Below, in pieces: positions 16,195 through 24,925 of a stretch of 64,000 nt of DNA (position 1 is the stretch's first letter; each line of letters starts with the position of its first letter). A program made the translations under genes and the position numbers. Source of the stretch: Geobacter sp. UBA2189 (GTDB lineage Bacteria; Desulfobacterota; Desulfuromonadia; Geobacterales; Pseudopelobacteraceae). The stretch is from positions 1 to 64,000 of the forward strand of contig DCVL01000021.1 of the NCBI GenBank assembly GCA_002328035.1, in the 5' to 3' direction. The notes beneath the pieces are model-generated. The model saw nothing but the letters and a program-made list of their open reading frames with translations. It made no database searches and was not told the origin of the DNA.

Positions 16195-17754
16195 TTAATT
16201 CGTCACCTTTCCAATCTTGTCCCATGTTGGGGTTTCGTTCGGATTCTGCAGCTTAAAAAGCAGATAAGCCGCAGCTTTGTTCAATTTCTCAGTAGTTTTT
16301 ACCTCATGGTTAAATCTCTCAAGCGCATTTGTAATCCGGTCCCTGGAATAATCTGTAAGAACCTCGTCATCCAATAATGTTCTTAAACTTGTCAAAACCT
16401 GCTTGTGCTGTTCTGGAGACTCCAGCTTAAGCGGATCAAGAAGAAATACCAACAACCAAGCCATTACCCTCGCTTCATTACCAACAGCAGTACTTCCGTA
16501 CTGTAGCAAAGAAGATACAAGATTTTCCTGCTCTTCAATTTCAAAGGTATTCTTTCCTATATAATCACGTAGATATCGCAGAGCAACCAGGTGGTACCTT
16601 TCACCTGTGGTATTAAAAAGAAGAAGATTTGCCGCCTGTAGCTTAAGGGACTCTTCCTCTTCAGGCTTTAAGAAGTTAAGCATTATACGGGCTATCTTTT
16701 CAGATGCGACCGCAGATAATTCCTCGGTGCCAAGCTTTCCTTTTACTATTGCAAGCAGCTCTGACTTTTCCGGGTGGCTGCTGTAAACAACCGACATTAT
16801 GGCATCCCTTACGTCACTCTCCTCCACAAAATCCCAGAGTTCTTCAACCTGCTTCATTATGCTTTTACGGAAACGCTTGACCTTGTCCATCTTGGAAATT
16901 TCTTCCGGTTCCCAGCTTTCAGGCCATGTATCTATATAATGGTCAACCTCATCTTCATTCCAGGTTTTATCTAGCAAAAAACTGAAATAGGTCAAAATCT
17001 TCAATTGATATACAGTGCCACCCTCCTGAAGTGGACGTATCAGGTCTTCCAGATAGCTTGTAGTCAAACCGCACGTCCCGCTACAGAGGAACCTGTATAC
17101 GCTCTCCCCTTTTTCAACCTGCTTCTCAATATATTTAGCTTTAAGATGTGCACCAAGCGCTGTCGTTGAAACTTTTTTGAAGAATATTGACAAAAGGTTT
17201 GTTGCATGATGCTTAACCGGCATCTCAATCTCGTCGGAAAGGACAATATCAAGACATGCGTTAAAAATTTTGACCTGTTCCTGCTCATCATTGGAAGCAT
17301 CAATGTACTGCTCCAGGATATCAATTATTTCAATAATATGAGTTCTGTTACGACTTGAAAGCAGGCTTGTAAGGGTATGTCTTAGGGAATCAGCATCAAC
17401 TATACCGAAAAGAAAACGGACTGCAGAGTTACGACGGGCAGCCCCCTTATGTTCGGCAGACCTTAAAACCTGAAGGATACTTGACGCAGGGTCGGCAACC
17501 CAACCAGGGATTAAGGCTTCAAGCAGTAACTCGGCTTTTCTGCGGATATGAGGATCCAGGTCATTGACAAAATATCGAGCGATCTCAATCTTGAAATCAC
17601 GAACTGCGCTGGACTCGGCAATCAGTGAGAAGGCGGTTGCCTTGTCTTTGGCAGAGAGCTTGGCCATATCCTTCTTTGCGCGAGCACTGTCATTAATCTT
17701 GATATAAAAACCGATAATATCCTTTACGCTTACTTCAGCTTCGACATCTTTCAT
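16195..17754 (-). CDS. HEAT-like helical repeat protein, function unknown
   Basis: A 519-residue soluble, almost entirely helical protein made of repeated amphipathic helix pairs (for example FVNDLDPHIRRKAELLLEAL and AARRNSAVRFLFGIVDADSL), resembling HEAT/ARM scaffolds. No catalytic motif or signal peptide is seen. It lies 20 bases downstream of rnhA on the same strand and probably shares its message. I do not recognise a named family; a scaffold or protein-interaction role is inference. Confidence 0.7.
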   Translation of the reverse strand: MKDVEAEVSVKDIIGFYIKINDSARAKKDMAKLSAKDKATAFSLIAESSAVRDFKIEIARYFVNDLDPHIRRKAELLLEALIPGWVADPASSILQVLRSAEHKGAARRNSAVRFLFGIVDADSLRHTLTSLLSSRNRTHIIEIIDILEQYIDASNDEQEQVKIFNACLDIVLSDEIEMPVKHHATNLLSIFFKKVSTTALGAHLKAKYIEKQVEKGESVYRFLCSGTCGLTTSYLEDLIRPLQEGGTVYQLKILTYFSFLLDKTWNEDEVDHYIDTWPESWEPEEISKMDKVKRFRKSIMKQVEELWDFVEESDVRDAIMSVVYSSHPEKSELLAIVKGKLGTEELSAVASEKIARIMLNFLKPEEEESLKLQAANLLLFNTTGERYHLVALRYLRDYIGKNTFEIEEQENLVSSLLQYGSTAVGNEARVMAWLLVFLLDPLKLESPEQHKQVLTSLRTLLDDEVLTDYSRDRITNALERFNHEVKTTEKLNKAAAYLLFKLQNPNETPTWDKIGKVTN

Positions 17755-17774
17755 TATTACCTCTTGATGGTTAA

Positions 17775-18263
17775 TTAGCTGTTAATTCTGCTTATAGCCT
17801 CTCTTGCAAGGGCGTCGCAACGTTCATTCTCAGGATGACCATTATGACCTCTCACCCATTTCCATGAAACATTATGTAACTTTACCGAGTCAAGAAGTGC
17901 TTCCCATAGATCCCTATTCAATACAGGCTCTTTTTTACTGTTTGTCCAGTTTTTACGCTGCCAGGCGGCAAACCACTCTGTCATCCCTTTAACAAGGTAT
18001 TGTGAATCTGTGGTTACAGTTACCTTACATGGACGGGTAAGTTGTCTCAAAGCCTCCAAAGCGGCAGTCAGCTCCATTCGATTATTTGTTGTCTGTTTTT
18101 CGGCTCCGGAAAGTTCTTTCTCTACCCCACGACAACGCAGAATAGCTCCATAGCCCCCCGGCCCGGGGTTACCGCTGCAAGCGCCATCACAGAATATCTC
18201 TACTTCAGAAAGTTTGGGTTTTGAAGCAGTCAGACGTTTACCCTCACTTGTCGGCTCTGCCAA
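17775..18263 (-). CDS. rnhA: Ribonuclease HI
   Basis: A 162-residue RNase HI. The four carboxylates are present: Asp in EIFCDGACSGNPGPG, Glu in RMELTAALEAL, Asp in TTDSQYLVKGM and Asp in NERCDALAREAI; the catalytic-loop His is in VRGHNGHPENE. It degrades the RNA strand of RNA-DNA hybrids. About 20 extra residues precede the fold. Its first codons overlap the 3' end of the upstream acyltransferase by 20 bases. Confidence 0.95.
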   Translation of the reverse strand: MAEPTSEGKRLTASKPKLSEVEIFCDGACSGNPGPGGYGAILRCRGVEKELSGAEKQTTNNRMELTAALEALRQLTRPCKVTVTTDSQYLVKGMTEWFAAWQRKNWTNSKKEPVLNRDLWEALLDSVKLHNVSWKWVRGHNGHPENERCDALAREAISRINS

Positions 18264-18903
18264 TATATGCCCCTTCCTCCTTCAGCAACTCTGCTATCCC
18301 CTGCATTACCCGCTCAACTATCAACTGATGAGTCTCCTTGCTGTCTTCCCTCTTAAAAAGGTCATCAAAATTAATCTGTGAGCCGAATATAATGGAAGCC
18401 CTGGCTCCCACACTGGGGAATTTCCAGTGATTAAGGCCTGTCAGCGCCGTAGGGATGACAGCGGGACGTGTATCATAGATAACCTTGCCAACACCTCTGT
18501 TGCCATAACCGAGAAGTCCATCCTTGTGGCGTGTACCCTCGGGAAAGAGCATTACTTTCTGATCAAGGAGCAGATCATTAAGCACCTTCCCTGCCTTTAC
18601 ATCCCGCTTACGTTTTACAGGAAACGCTCCCCATGAAGAATATATAAAACGCTGAAATGGCTTTTCAAACAGTTCCTCCTTTGCAGGCGCCCATACCATC
18701 TGCAACGGATGAGTCTTAAGCACTGCCCAGGGGAGAAAGATGGTCTCAAATGCTGAAATATGATTCGAGGCGAGCATTACACCGCCGGAAGCAGGAATAT
18801 GCTCTCCCCCCCGAACCTTAAGGCGGTTTAAAAATGATGCATAACTTCCTACTACAAATGCAGAAAAGGTAACCCATAACCTGCGTACAAAAGAAACATT
18901 CAC
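18244..18903 (-). CDS. plsC: PlsC-like 1-acylglycerol-3-phosphate acyltransferase
   Basis: A 219-residue lysophospholipid acyltransferase family protein with an N-terminal hydrophobic segment. Motif I is NHISAFETIF, an H-x4-E form instead of the usual H-x4-D; motif III FPEGTRHKDG is intact. The likely role is phosphatidate synthesis at the membrane. Two GTG codons, at 18912 and 18903, could start it; AGAGG sits eight bases before the second and overlaps the first, so 18903 is preferred. The catalytic Asp-to-Glu change makes substrate and activity less certain. Confidence 0.8.
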   Translation of the reverse strand: MNVSFVRRLWVTFSAFVVGSYASFLNRLKVRGGEHIPASGGVMLASNHISAFETIFLPWAVLKTHPLQMVWAPAKEELFEKPFQRFIYSSWGAFPVKRKRDVKAGKVLNDLLLDQKVMLFPEGTRHKDGLLGYGNRGVGKVIYDTRPAVIPTALTGLNHWKFPSVGARASIIFGSQINFDDLFKREDSKETHQLIVERVMQGIAELLKEEGAYIGRADK

Positions 18904-18989
18904 TGCCAGCACCTCTGCCGCAAAACTGATTTCAGATTTATATGCTCTATAGCACGCAATCCTCTATTCAGCAAGAATCAATAGATATT

Positions 18990-19039
18990 CCGGTAATATA
19001 CCGGCATGGATTGCACTTGTTAAAAGTATAGAGTATAAC
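18990..19039 (+). promoter_or_regulatory. Promoter and palindrome before the EAL-HDOD gene
   Basis: TTGCAC (19011-19016), 17 bases, then TATAAC (19034-19039), about 44 bases before the ATG. Immediately upstream of the -35 is an inverted repeat, CCGGTA-ATA-TACCGG (18990-19004), a candidate operator shared with the divergent acyltransferase gene. Confidence 0.5.
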
Positions 19040-19082
19040 TCTCAGGAAATTTAACCTTCAAGCCCATCTATAGATAGGCAAA

Positions 19083-20318
19083 ATGAAACAGACAGAACAG
19101 AAATACCTGATTGGACGACAACCAATACTCAATCGCGATGAGAAGATCTACGGATACGAGCTTCTCTTCCGTTCAGCCGACTCTCTTGGCGCAGCAGATG
19201 TAAACGATGCATCACAGGCTACGGCCAATGTAATACTGAACACCTTATCAGGATTTGGTATACAGCAAATCCTGGGAAATCATCCAGGATTTATAAATCT
19301 GGAGCTTGAAATCCTGATGAGTGACTCTCTGGAACTGTTACCAAAGGATATGGTAGTGCTTGAACTGCTTGAAACCCTTAAAGTTACACCGGAGCTCCTG
19401 CAAAGGTGTATTGAACTTAAAGAAGCCGGCTTTACCATTGCCCTTGATGATCATGAATATTCTCCGGTTTATGAGGAACTTTACAAACTCATCGATATTG
19501 TAAAGGTTGATTTGATTGCAACGCCAGTTGATACCCTGGCTCCATCCATAGAGCATTACCAAAAATACCGCTTCAAACTTCTGGCTGAAAAGGTTGAAAC
19601 AAAGGAAGAGTTTTTAAAATGCCTTGACCTGGGGTTTGATTATTTTCAGGGTTATTACTTTGCAAAACCCTCGGTTATTGAAAGAAAAAAGATAGATGAA
19701 GGAGCGACAGCCCTCCTGAAGCTTATGCGACAGCTTATGGATGAAGCTGAGATAGAAGAGATAGAAAAGACATTCCGTAGCAGTCCGGGTCTTACATACA
19801 AGCTGTTGTTGCTGGTAAACTCTGTTTCTTTTGTTGGATTACAGAAGATAAATACAGTGCGTCATGCCATAAGCATGCTTGGCAGGGCTCAGATAAAAAG
19901 GTGGGTACAACTGGCGCTGTTCGCTTCTGATGACAGCCATGCAATGGAGAACCCTCTTGTTGATATGGCAGCGGTCAGAGGAGGTATGATGGAACAGCTG
20001 GCTATTGCCTGCCCGAGACTGAGAGGCAACCCTGATGCGCCTGATCAGGCATTTATGACCGGCATACTCTCACTGCTTGAATCGCTTTATGATATTCCTA
20101 TGAGCCAGATAGCAGAAGAGCTGAATCTTTCTGAGGATGTAAAGATGGCTCTTCTAAACCGTGAAGGTTATTTCGGTAATCTACTCGCTCTTACAGAATC
20201 TGTTGAACAACTTGATTTTCTTGGCGCCTCAAAACTGCTCGGTAATTTGTCAATACCTTACAATGCCGTAATGCAGGCTCAGATGAAGGCTTACAATTGG
20301 CAGGCAGGTATGGTGTAA
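19083..20318 (+). CDS. EAL-like/HDOD signalling protein
   Basis: A 411-residue YuxH-type protein: an N-terminal EAL-like fold at about 8-205 (IGRQPILNRDEKIYGYELLF; GFDYFQGYYFAKP) and a C-terminal HDOD domain at about 205-400 (FRSSPGLTYKLLLLVNS; ISMLGRAQIKRWVQLALF). The EAL signature is replaced by YELLFR and other catalytic positions differ, so it is probably a non-enzymatic c-di-GMP-linked adaptor. HDOD domains are non-catalytic HD relatives used as signalling scaffolds. Its stop overlaps the next ATG (TAATG), so the GGQ-protein gene is coupled to it. Confidence 0.88.
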   Translation: MKQTEQKYLIGRQPILNRDEKIYGYELLFRSADSLGAADVNDASQATANVILNTLSGFGIQQILGNHPGFINLELEILMSDSLELLPKDMVVLELLETLKVTPELLQRCIELKEAGFTIALDDHEYSPVYEELYKLIDIVKVDLIATPVDTLAPSIEHYQKYRFKLLAEKVETKEEFLKCLDLGFDYFQGYYFAKPSVIERKKIDEGATALLKLMRQLMDEAEIEEIEKTFRSSPGLTYKLLLLVNSVSFVGLQKINTVRHAISMLGRAQIKRWVQLALFASDDSHAMENPLVDMAAVRGGMMEQLAIACPRLRGNPDAPDQAFMTGILSLLESLYDIPMSQIAEELNLSEDVKMALLNREGYFGNLLALTESVEQLDFLGASKLLGNLSIPYNAVMQAQMKAYNWQAGMV

Positions 20319-20683
20319 TGCCAACTCCGGTTTTTGCGGTAAGCGAGCAGAAAAACCGTTCTTTATCCGCACGAATGGCAGAGCTTGAAATTACCGAAGA
20401 AGAACTGGAGGAGCGTTTTGTACGTTCATCAGGCAGAGGTGGCCAGCACCTGAACAAGACATCCAGCGCGGTTCAGGTACGTCATATTCCCACCGGCATA
20501 GAGGCCAGGTGCGGAAGAGAACGTAGCCAGTCGCTTAACCGCTTTCTGGCACGTCGTGAACTTCTGGAAAAGATAGCTCACAGTCGTGGGCTTTTAACTA
20601 AAGAGGATGAAGAGATTAGCAGGATTCGCAAGCAGAAAAAACGCCGTCTACGCCGTTCACCAACAGGACAACAAAAGATATAA
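20318..20683 (+). CDS. Small GGQ release-factor-domain protein (MTRFR/ArfB-like)
   Basis: A 121-residue protein with only the peptidyl-tRNA hydrolase domain of class I release factors: RSSGRGGQHLNKTSSAVQV near residues 38-56, then RSQSLNRFLARREL and a basic C-terminal tail (RKQKKRRLRRSPTGQQK). There is no codon-recognition domain. The GGQ tripeptide is intact. Relatives (mitochondrial MTRFR/C12orf65, bacterial ArfB) free nascent chains from stalled ribosomes or split large subunits. The frame is open to an earlier ATG at 20297, but the TAATG junction at 20318 fits better. It lies 6 bases before mutS2 and is likely expressed with it. Confidence 0.85.
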   Translation: MPTPVFAVSEQKNRSLSARMAELEITEEELEERFVRSSGRGGQHLNKTSSAVQVRHIPTGIEARCGRERSQSLNRFLARRELLEKIAHSRGLLTKEDEEISRIRKQKKRRLRRSPTGQQKI

Positions 20684-20689
20684 GATCAG

Positions 20690-23059
20690 ATGATAACCAA
20701 AGACACCTTAAAACGCCTTGAGTTCAACAAGGTACTCCAATACATTGCCGTTAACGCCCGTAGTGATTCAACCGTAAGCCTCATAAACAATATAGCCCCT
20801 CTTCAATCATCTGAGATAATAACAAGGATCCACAAACAGATTGAGGAGATACGAGCCTTACTACGCCAGAGGATATCGCTTCGGATAAGCCGTTTCAGCG
20901 ACATAAGACCATTGCTTGAGCAGGTCAAACCGGAGGGAGCTATACTCTCTCCTTTCGGACTGCTTGATTTCATTCCGGTACTTGCTTCACTTACCGAACT
21001 TGAGCGGCAGCTTTCCCCACGTGACGATATCGTCAATCTCAGGTTTCTGGAACCTTTTCCTGCCAACTTCAGCGATATTCTGGAACCGTTGTCAGCAACC
21101 GTTGATGATGAAGGGAAGATACTTGATACCGCATCAAGGGAACTGGCTGAAATCCGCAAGGCAAAACGGACTCTGGCCGCCAGGGTGAGAAAAAAACTTG
21201 AAGAGATCGTCCGCAAGCATGAAACAGCCATATTCCTGCAGGATGATTTTATAACCATCCGTTCAGGTCGCTGGGTTATACCGGTACGCATGGATTCCAA
21301 AGGTATGGTACCCGGAGTAGTGCATGATGTTTCCTCATCCGGCGAAACCGCTTTTATTGAACCTATTGAGATCATTCCTTTTGTAAATGAACTCGAAAAC
21401 CTATCCGCTGAAGAGAAGGCTGAAGAGATCCGGATATTACGTCAGATCTCCGGATGGATAAGGGAAGATGCAAATCATATTTCAGCCTGTTTCAGAACAC
21501 TTTTAGAGCTGGATCGCCTTGATTGCCTCGCAAGGTTTGCTGAACGGTTCTCCCTCTCTGTTCCTGAATTGAATGGTAATGGATATATAAGACTGCTATC
21601 GGCACGACATCCATTACTACTGACCATCAGAGCAGAGACCCCTGATGCAGCTCCAGTACAACCTCTTGATCTTGAGATGCGAGAAAGCAGCAAGGTTCTG
21701 GTAATAAGCGGACCAAACGCCGGTGGTAAAACCATAGCCCTTAAAACGGTTGGCCTGATAACAGCAATGGCTCTCTCCGGCATACCTGTCCCAGCCTCAC
21801 CCTCCTCCTCAATACCAATGCTTGATTCAATTCTTGTAGATATCGGCGATGATCAGTCCATTGAACAGAGTCTTTCAACATTCTCAGCCCATGTTTCAAT
21901 AATATCAAGTATCCTGAAAGATGCAGGTTCAAAAAGTCTGGTGCTGCTGGATGAACTTGGCACAGGAACCGAGCCGTTGCAAGGAGCCGCAATAGGTTCG
22001 GCTGTACTGCAGGAGTTGAGCAGATGCGGAGCTATCGTCCTTGCCACAACTCACCTGACCGAAATAGTTGGATTTGTGCAGCAAAGCCAGGGTATGCAGA
22101 ATGCCGGAATGGAATTTGACAGCGTAACATGGACACCTCTATACAGGATGGTAATGGGAGAACCTGGTCAGTCGCACGCATTGGAGACGGCAAAGAGATA
22201 CGGTCTGCCAGAGTCAGTGCTTAAGACTGCCTACGATCTGCTTGGTAGTACAGGTAATGCTTTTGCAGGCATCATTGAAGAACTGAGACAAAAAAGAAAC
22301 ACTCTTGCAGATGAACTTGCTACACAGCTTGCTGAACGGGAGAGACTGCAAAAATGGTCTGAAGAGCTGCAAAATCAGGAGGGAAGGCTGTCAGAACTCC
22401 GCCAGGAGACGATAGAAAGGGCACGCCAGGACGCCAGGGAGACTATAACAACGGCTCGTCGCGAACTTAATCAGTTGATTGAACAGTTCAAGAAAGACCG
22501 CCGTGCCGAAACAGCCGCAAGATTCAGGGATAAGGCTGAAGAGCTGGAAATCAGATTTACACCCAAGGATGATCAGACCCCTGACTCTGCTTCTCTCAAA
22601 CCTGGAATGCAGGTTCATATCCGTTCACTTGAACGTGAAGCCACTATTATTACTGTCGATTTGGCAAGGCAAAAGGTAAGGGTAAGGGCTGGCAGTATTG
22701 AGCTGGAGGTTCCGGTTAACGGCATTCTGCCAAAGCAGGAAAAGACAAAAGAGATAAAGTGGGAGAGAAAACCGAAACCTTCTTTTTCTTCAAATTCAGA
22801 TGACTCCTGTTCTATATACTCTTCCGAGATAAACCTTATTGGCAAGAGGGTAGATGAAGCTCTTGCTTTACTGGAGGGATTCATTGATCAGGCTATCCTG
22901 TCCGGAACAGCAGAAATTCGCATCATCCATGGCATCGGAACCGGCGCCCTGCAACGGGCAGTCAGGGAATTTCTGGAAAGAACCCCTCAGATCTCCTCTT
23001 CACGCCCAGGCGAACTATATGAAGGACGCGATGGCGCAACCATCGCCAGACTGAGCTAA
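20690..23059 (+). CDS. mutS2: MutS2 / RqcU-type ATPase with Smr domain
   Basis: A 789-residue MutS2. There is no mismatch-recognition domain I. The ATPase has Walker A ISGPNAGGKTIALK near 338-352 and SLVLLDELGTGTEP as Walker B, followed by a coiled coil at about 520-620 and a C-terminal Smr domain at about 713-789 (IRIIHGIGTGALQRAVREFL). Older work assigned it to suppression of recombination; in Bacillus it splits collided ribosomes. The neighbouring GGQ protein favours the ribosome role here (inference). The HNH gene follows after four bases. Confidence 0.93.
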   Translation: MITKDTLKRLEFNKVLQYIAVNARSDSTVSLINNIAPLQSSEIITRIHKQIEEIRALLRQRISLRISRFSDIRPLLEQVKPEGAILSPFGLLDFIPVLASLTELERQLSPRDDIVNLRFLEPFPANFSDILEPLSATVDDEGKILDTASRELAEIRKAKRTLAARVRKKLEEIVRKHETAIFLQDDFITIRSGRWVIPVRMDSKGMVPGVVHDVSSSGETAFIEPIEIIPFVNELENLSAEEKAEEIRILRQISGWIREDANHISACFRTLLELDRLDCLARFAERFSLSVPELNGNGYIRLLSARHPLLLTIRAETPDAAPVQPLDLEMRESSKVLVISGPNAGGKTIALKTVGLITAMALSGIPVPASPSSSIPMLDSILVDIGDDQSIEQSLSTFSAHVSIISSILKDAGSKSLVLLDELGTGTEPLQGAAIGSAVLQELSRCGAIVLATTHLTEIVGFVQQSQGMQNAGMEFDSVTWTPLYRMVMGEPGQSHALETAKRYGLPESVLKTAYDLLGSTGNAFAGIIEELRQKRNTLADELATQLAERERLQKWSEELQNQEGRLSELRQETIERARQDARETITTARRELNQLIEQFKKDRRAETAARFRDKAEELEIRFTPKDDQTPDSASLKPGMQVHIRSLEREATIITVDLARQKVRVRAGSIELEVPVNGILPKQEKTKEIKWERKPKPSFSSNSDDSCSIYSSEINLIGKRVDEALALLEGFIDQAILSGTAEIRIIHGIGTGALQRAVREFLERTPQISSSRPGELYEGRDGATIARLS

Positions 23060-23063
23060 AACT

Positions 23064-23387
23064 ATGGACAACTTTCTGATTGAACTAACCGAAGAAGAGA
23101 TAAAGAGAGAACGTCACAAATCCAGGGAACTCCGCAGGAGCCGCTGGTGGAAAAACAGGCTGGCTCAGGGGATATGTTACTATTGCGGCAAAAGGTTCCC
23201 ACCGGATGAACTGACAATGGATCATGTCGTCCCTGTCACCAGAGGTGGCAAGGCAAGCCGCAACAACGTGGTTCCTGCCTGTAAGGAGTGTAACAGTAAA
23301 AAGAAATATCTGCTGCCAATGGAATGGGAAGAGTTTCTCTCCAGAACAGCCTCATCGGAAGAGGAAAAGAATGACACCAAGATATAA
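23064..23387 (+). CDS. HNH endonuclease family protein
   Basis: A 107-residue protein with a compact HNH motif: CYYCGKRF, MDHVVPVTRGGKASRNN, then CKECNSKK; the two Cys pairs probably bind a structural zinc. The N-terminus is basic and helical (KRERHKSRELRRSRWWKNR). Such small HNH proteins are common in Geobacter-like genomes; the nucleic-acid target is unknown. It is four bases after mutS2 and overlaps the next gene by 17 bases, so it belongs to the same operon. Confidence 0.85.
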   Translation: MDNFLIELTEEEIKRERHKSRELRRSRWWKNRLAQGICYYCGKRFPPDELTMDHVVPVTRGGKASRNNVVPACKECNSKKKYLLPMEWEEFLSRTASSEEEKNDTKI

Positions 23388-23997
23388 AGCTGTAATTTAC
23401 GATTGTGACGGCGTGATGCTGGACTCTATCGAGTCCAACTACATATTTTACAACCGGATCATGTCAGGCCTGGGACGGCCACATATAGATCGTTTATGCA
23501 CTGAATCAGAAAGGGTTCTGCACACCTATTCCTATCTGGATGTAATTGAACATTTCTTTGGCAATGACCCCGACAAGGAACAGGCTCTGGCCATAGGAAG
23601 CACCATCCGTTACAAGGAACTTATGCCCTACATGAAGCGGGAGGAAGAGCTTCTTGAGACACTGACCATCCTGAAAGGCAAGGTAGAACTTGCGATATGC
23701 ACTAACAGGGCGGCATCCATGGAGATGATTATTGAGGATTTCGGGCTGGAAGGTTTTTTTGGCTGTGTTATGACTGCCGGAAAGGTGCAGAACCCTAAAC
23801 CGCATCCTGAACCGCTGTTAAAGGTACTTGAACATTACAATATAAGGTCGGATGAAGCTGTATTTGTCGGTGATAGTGAAGTTGACCGCCAGGCAGCCCT
23901 GGCAGCCAAGGTTCCGTTTATAGCCTACAAATCAGATCTGCCAGCCCTGGCAGTAATTGAAAGACACAGCCAGATTCTGGACCACCTGTTCAGTTAA
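23371..23997 (+). CDS. HAD-superfamily phosphatase (phosphoglycolate phosphatase-like)
   Basis: A 208-residue HAD hydrolase. Motif I is VIYDCDGVMLDS (nucleophile and acid Asp), motif II ICTNRA, and motif IV VFVGDSEVDRQAA; the helical cap lies between I and II. The frame is open further upstream through the HNH gene, but the ATG at 23371 with GAGG six bases before gives a complete HAD start. The substrate is probably a small phosphomonoester. Its stop is only seven bases from the stop of the convergent lipoprotein gene. Confidence 0.88.
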   Translation: MTPRYKAVIYDCDGVMLDSIESNYIFYNRIMSGLGRPHIDRLCTESERVLHTYSYLDVIEHFFGNDPDKEQALAIGSTIRYKELMPYMKREEELLETLTILKGKVELAICTNRAASMEMIIEDFGLEGFFGCVMTAGKVQNPKPHPEPLLKVLEHYNIRSDEAVFVGDSEVDRQAALAAKVPFIAYKSDLPALAVIERHSQILDHLFS

Positions 23998-24004
23998 CAG
24001 TTTC

Positions 24005-24925
24005 TTACTGAACATAGCGTCTGGCACCTACAAACCTGCGCTCAAAGTATGATTCGCTGACAGAGGTAATTTTTATATCCTCACCTCTTTTAGGGGCATG
24101 TACAAACTTTCCATCACCGACATAGATCCCTACATGGCTTATTGATGCCTCCGAAGAGCCAAAAAAGACCAGATCACCATCTTTCAGATCACTTTTGGAT
24201 ATAGGGTTGCCTGCCTTGTACTGTTCACGCGAGGTTCTGGGAATACTGACTCCGCAGAGATTGTAAACCGCCTTTGTAAAGCCGCTGCAGTCAAGGCCGT
24301 CCACCACGGTATTGCCACCCCATTGGTATGGGATCCCGACAAATCGTTCAGCCGTTCTGGCTGCAATGAAGCCAAGATCCCTTTCTCCCTGTCTGCTTGA
24401 GGGAGACTTTTGAGGAACAGGTTCCTCAATAGGCAGGCCAAGTTCATCGGTTGGAGGCGGATACGGTTTAAGAGGCTTACGAATCTCCGGTTTATTCTGT
24501 TTTATTACAGGTCTGTCGGCAGCAAAAACTACCTCTTTAGGGGGAGCAATATAGTAACTGTCAATCAGCTCGTCAGATACCAGACGTTTGGCCACATTCC
24601 TAGCCTTCTCTTTTGTTGGAAAATCCCCGAATCTGACCGCATACAAACCGTTGTCCTTGCGATAGTAGAAGGCCTCAATCCCTTTTTCCTGCAAACGACT
24701 GGTAAATCGCTCTGCATTCTTTACATCTGAAAAGGCTCCCATCTGTATAGCATATCCAAGACGACCGACCCCTTTTGCATATTTTACCGTTCCGCCACTC
24801 TTAAGTTTGTCATGGCGCAGCCTTGATGACTGAGGAGATGCACAACCTTGCACTGCAGTAATCATCAAACAGATTAATGTAAGCCCGAATATATTAAATA
24901 ATATCCTCATCCTGTTAATCCTCAT
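24005..24925 (-). CDS. SPOR and NlpC/P60 domain lipoprotein (cell-wall hydrolase)
   Basis: A 306-residue lipoprotein. Lipobox ending VQGC near residue 28; an SPOR domain at about 50-125 (GYAIQMGAFSDVKNAERFTSRL) for binding denuded septal peptidoglycan; a linker; and an NlpC/P60 peptidase at about 185-305 with catalytic Cys in GLDCSGFTKAV and His in ISHVGIYVGDGKFVHAP. It likely cleaves stem peptides at the division site. The start overlaps the 3' end of prfB by 11 bases; a second in-frame Met five codons later is also possible. Confidence 0.9.
   Translation of the reverse strand: MRINRMRILFNIFGLTLICLMITAVQGCASPQSSRLRHDKLKSGGTVKYAKGVGRLGYAIQMGAFSDVKNAERFTSRLQEKGIEAFYYRKDNGLYAVRFGDFPTKEKARNVAKRLVSDELIDSYYIAPPKEVVFAADRPVIKQNKPEIRKPLKPYPPPTDELGLPIEEPVPQKSPSSRQGERDLGFIAARTAERFVGIPYQWGGNTVVDGLDCSGFTKAVYNLCGVSIPRTSREQYKAGNPISKSDLKDGDLVFFGSSEASISHVGIYVGDGKFVHAPKRGEDIKITSVSESYFERRFVGARRYVQ

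Noticed and set aside
20803..21375. Long open frame antisense to mutS2
   Set aside because: Serine/arginine-rich shadow of a well-supported gene, with no ribosome site or domain.
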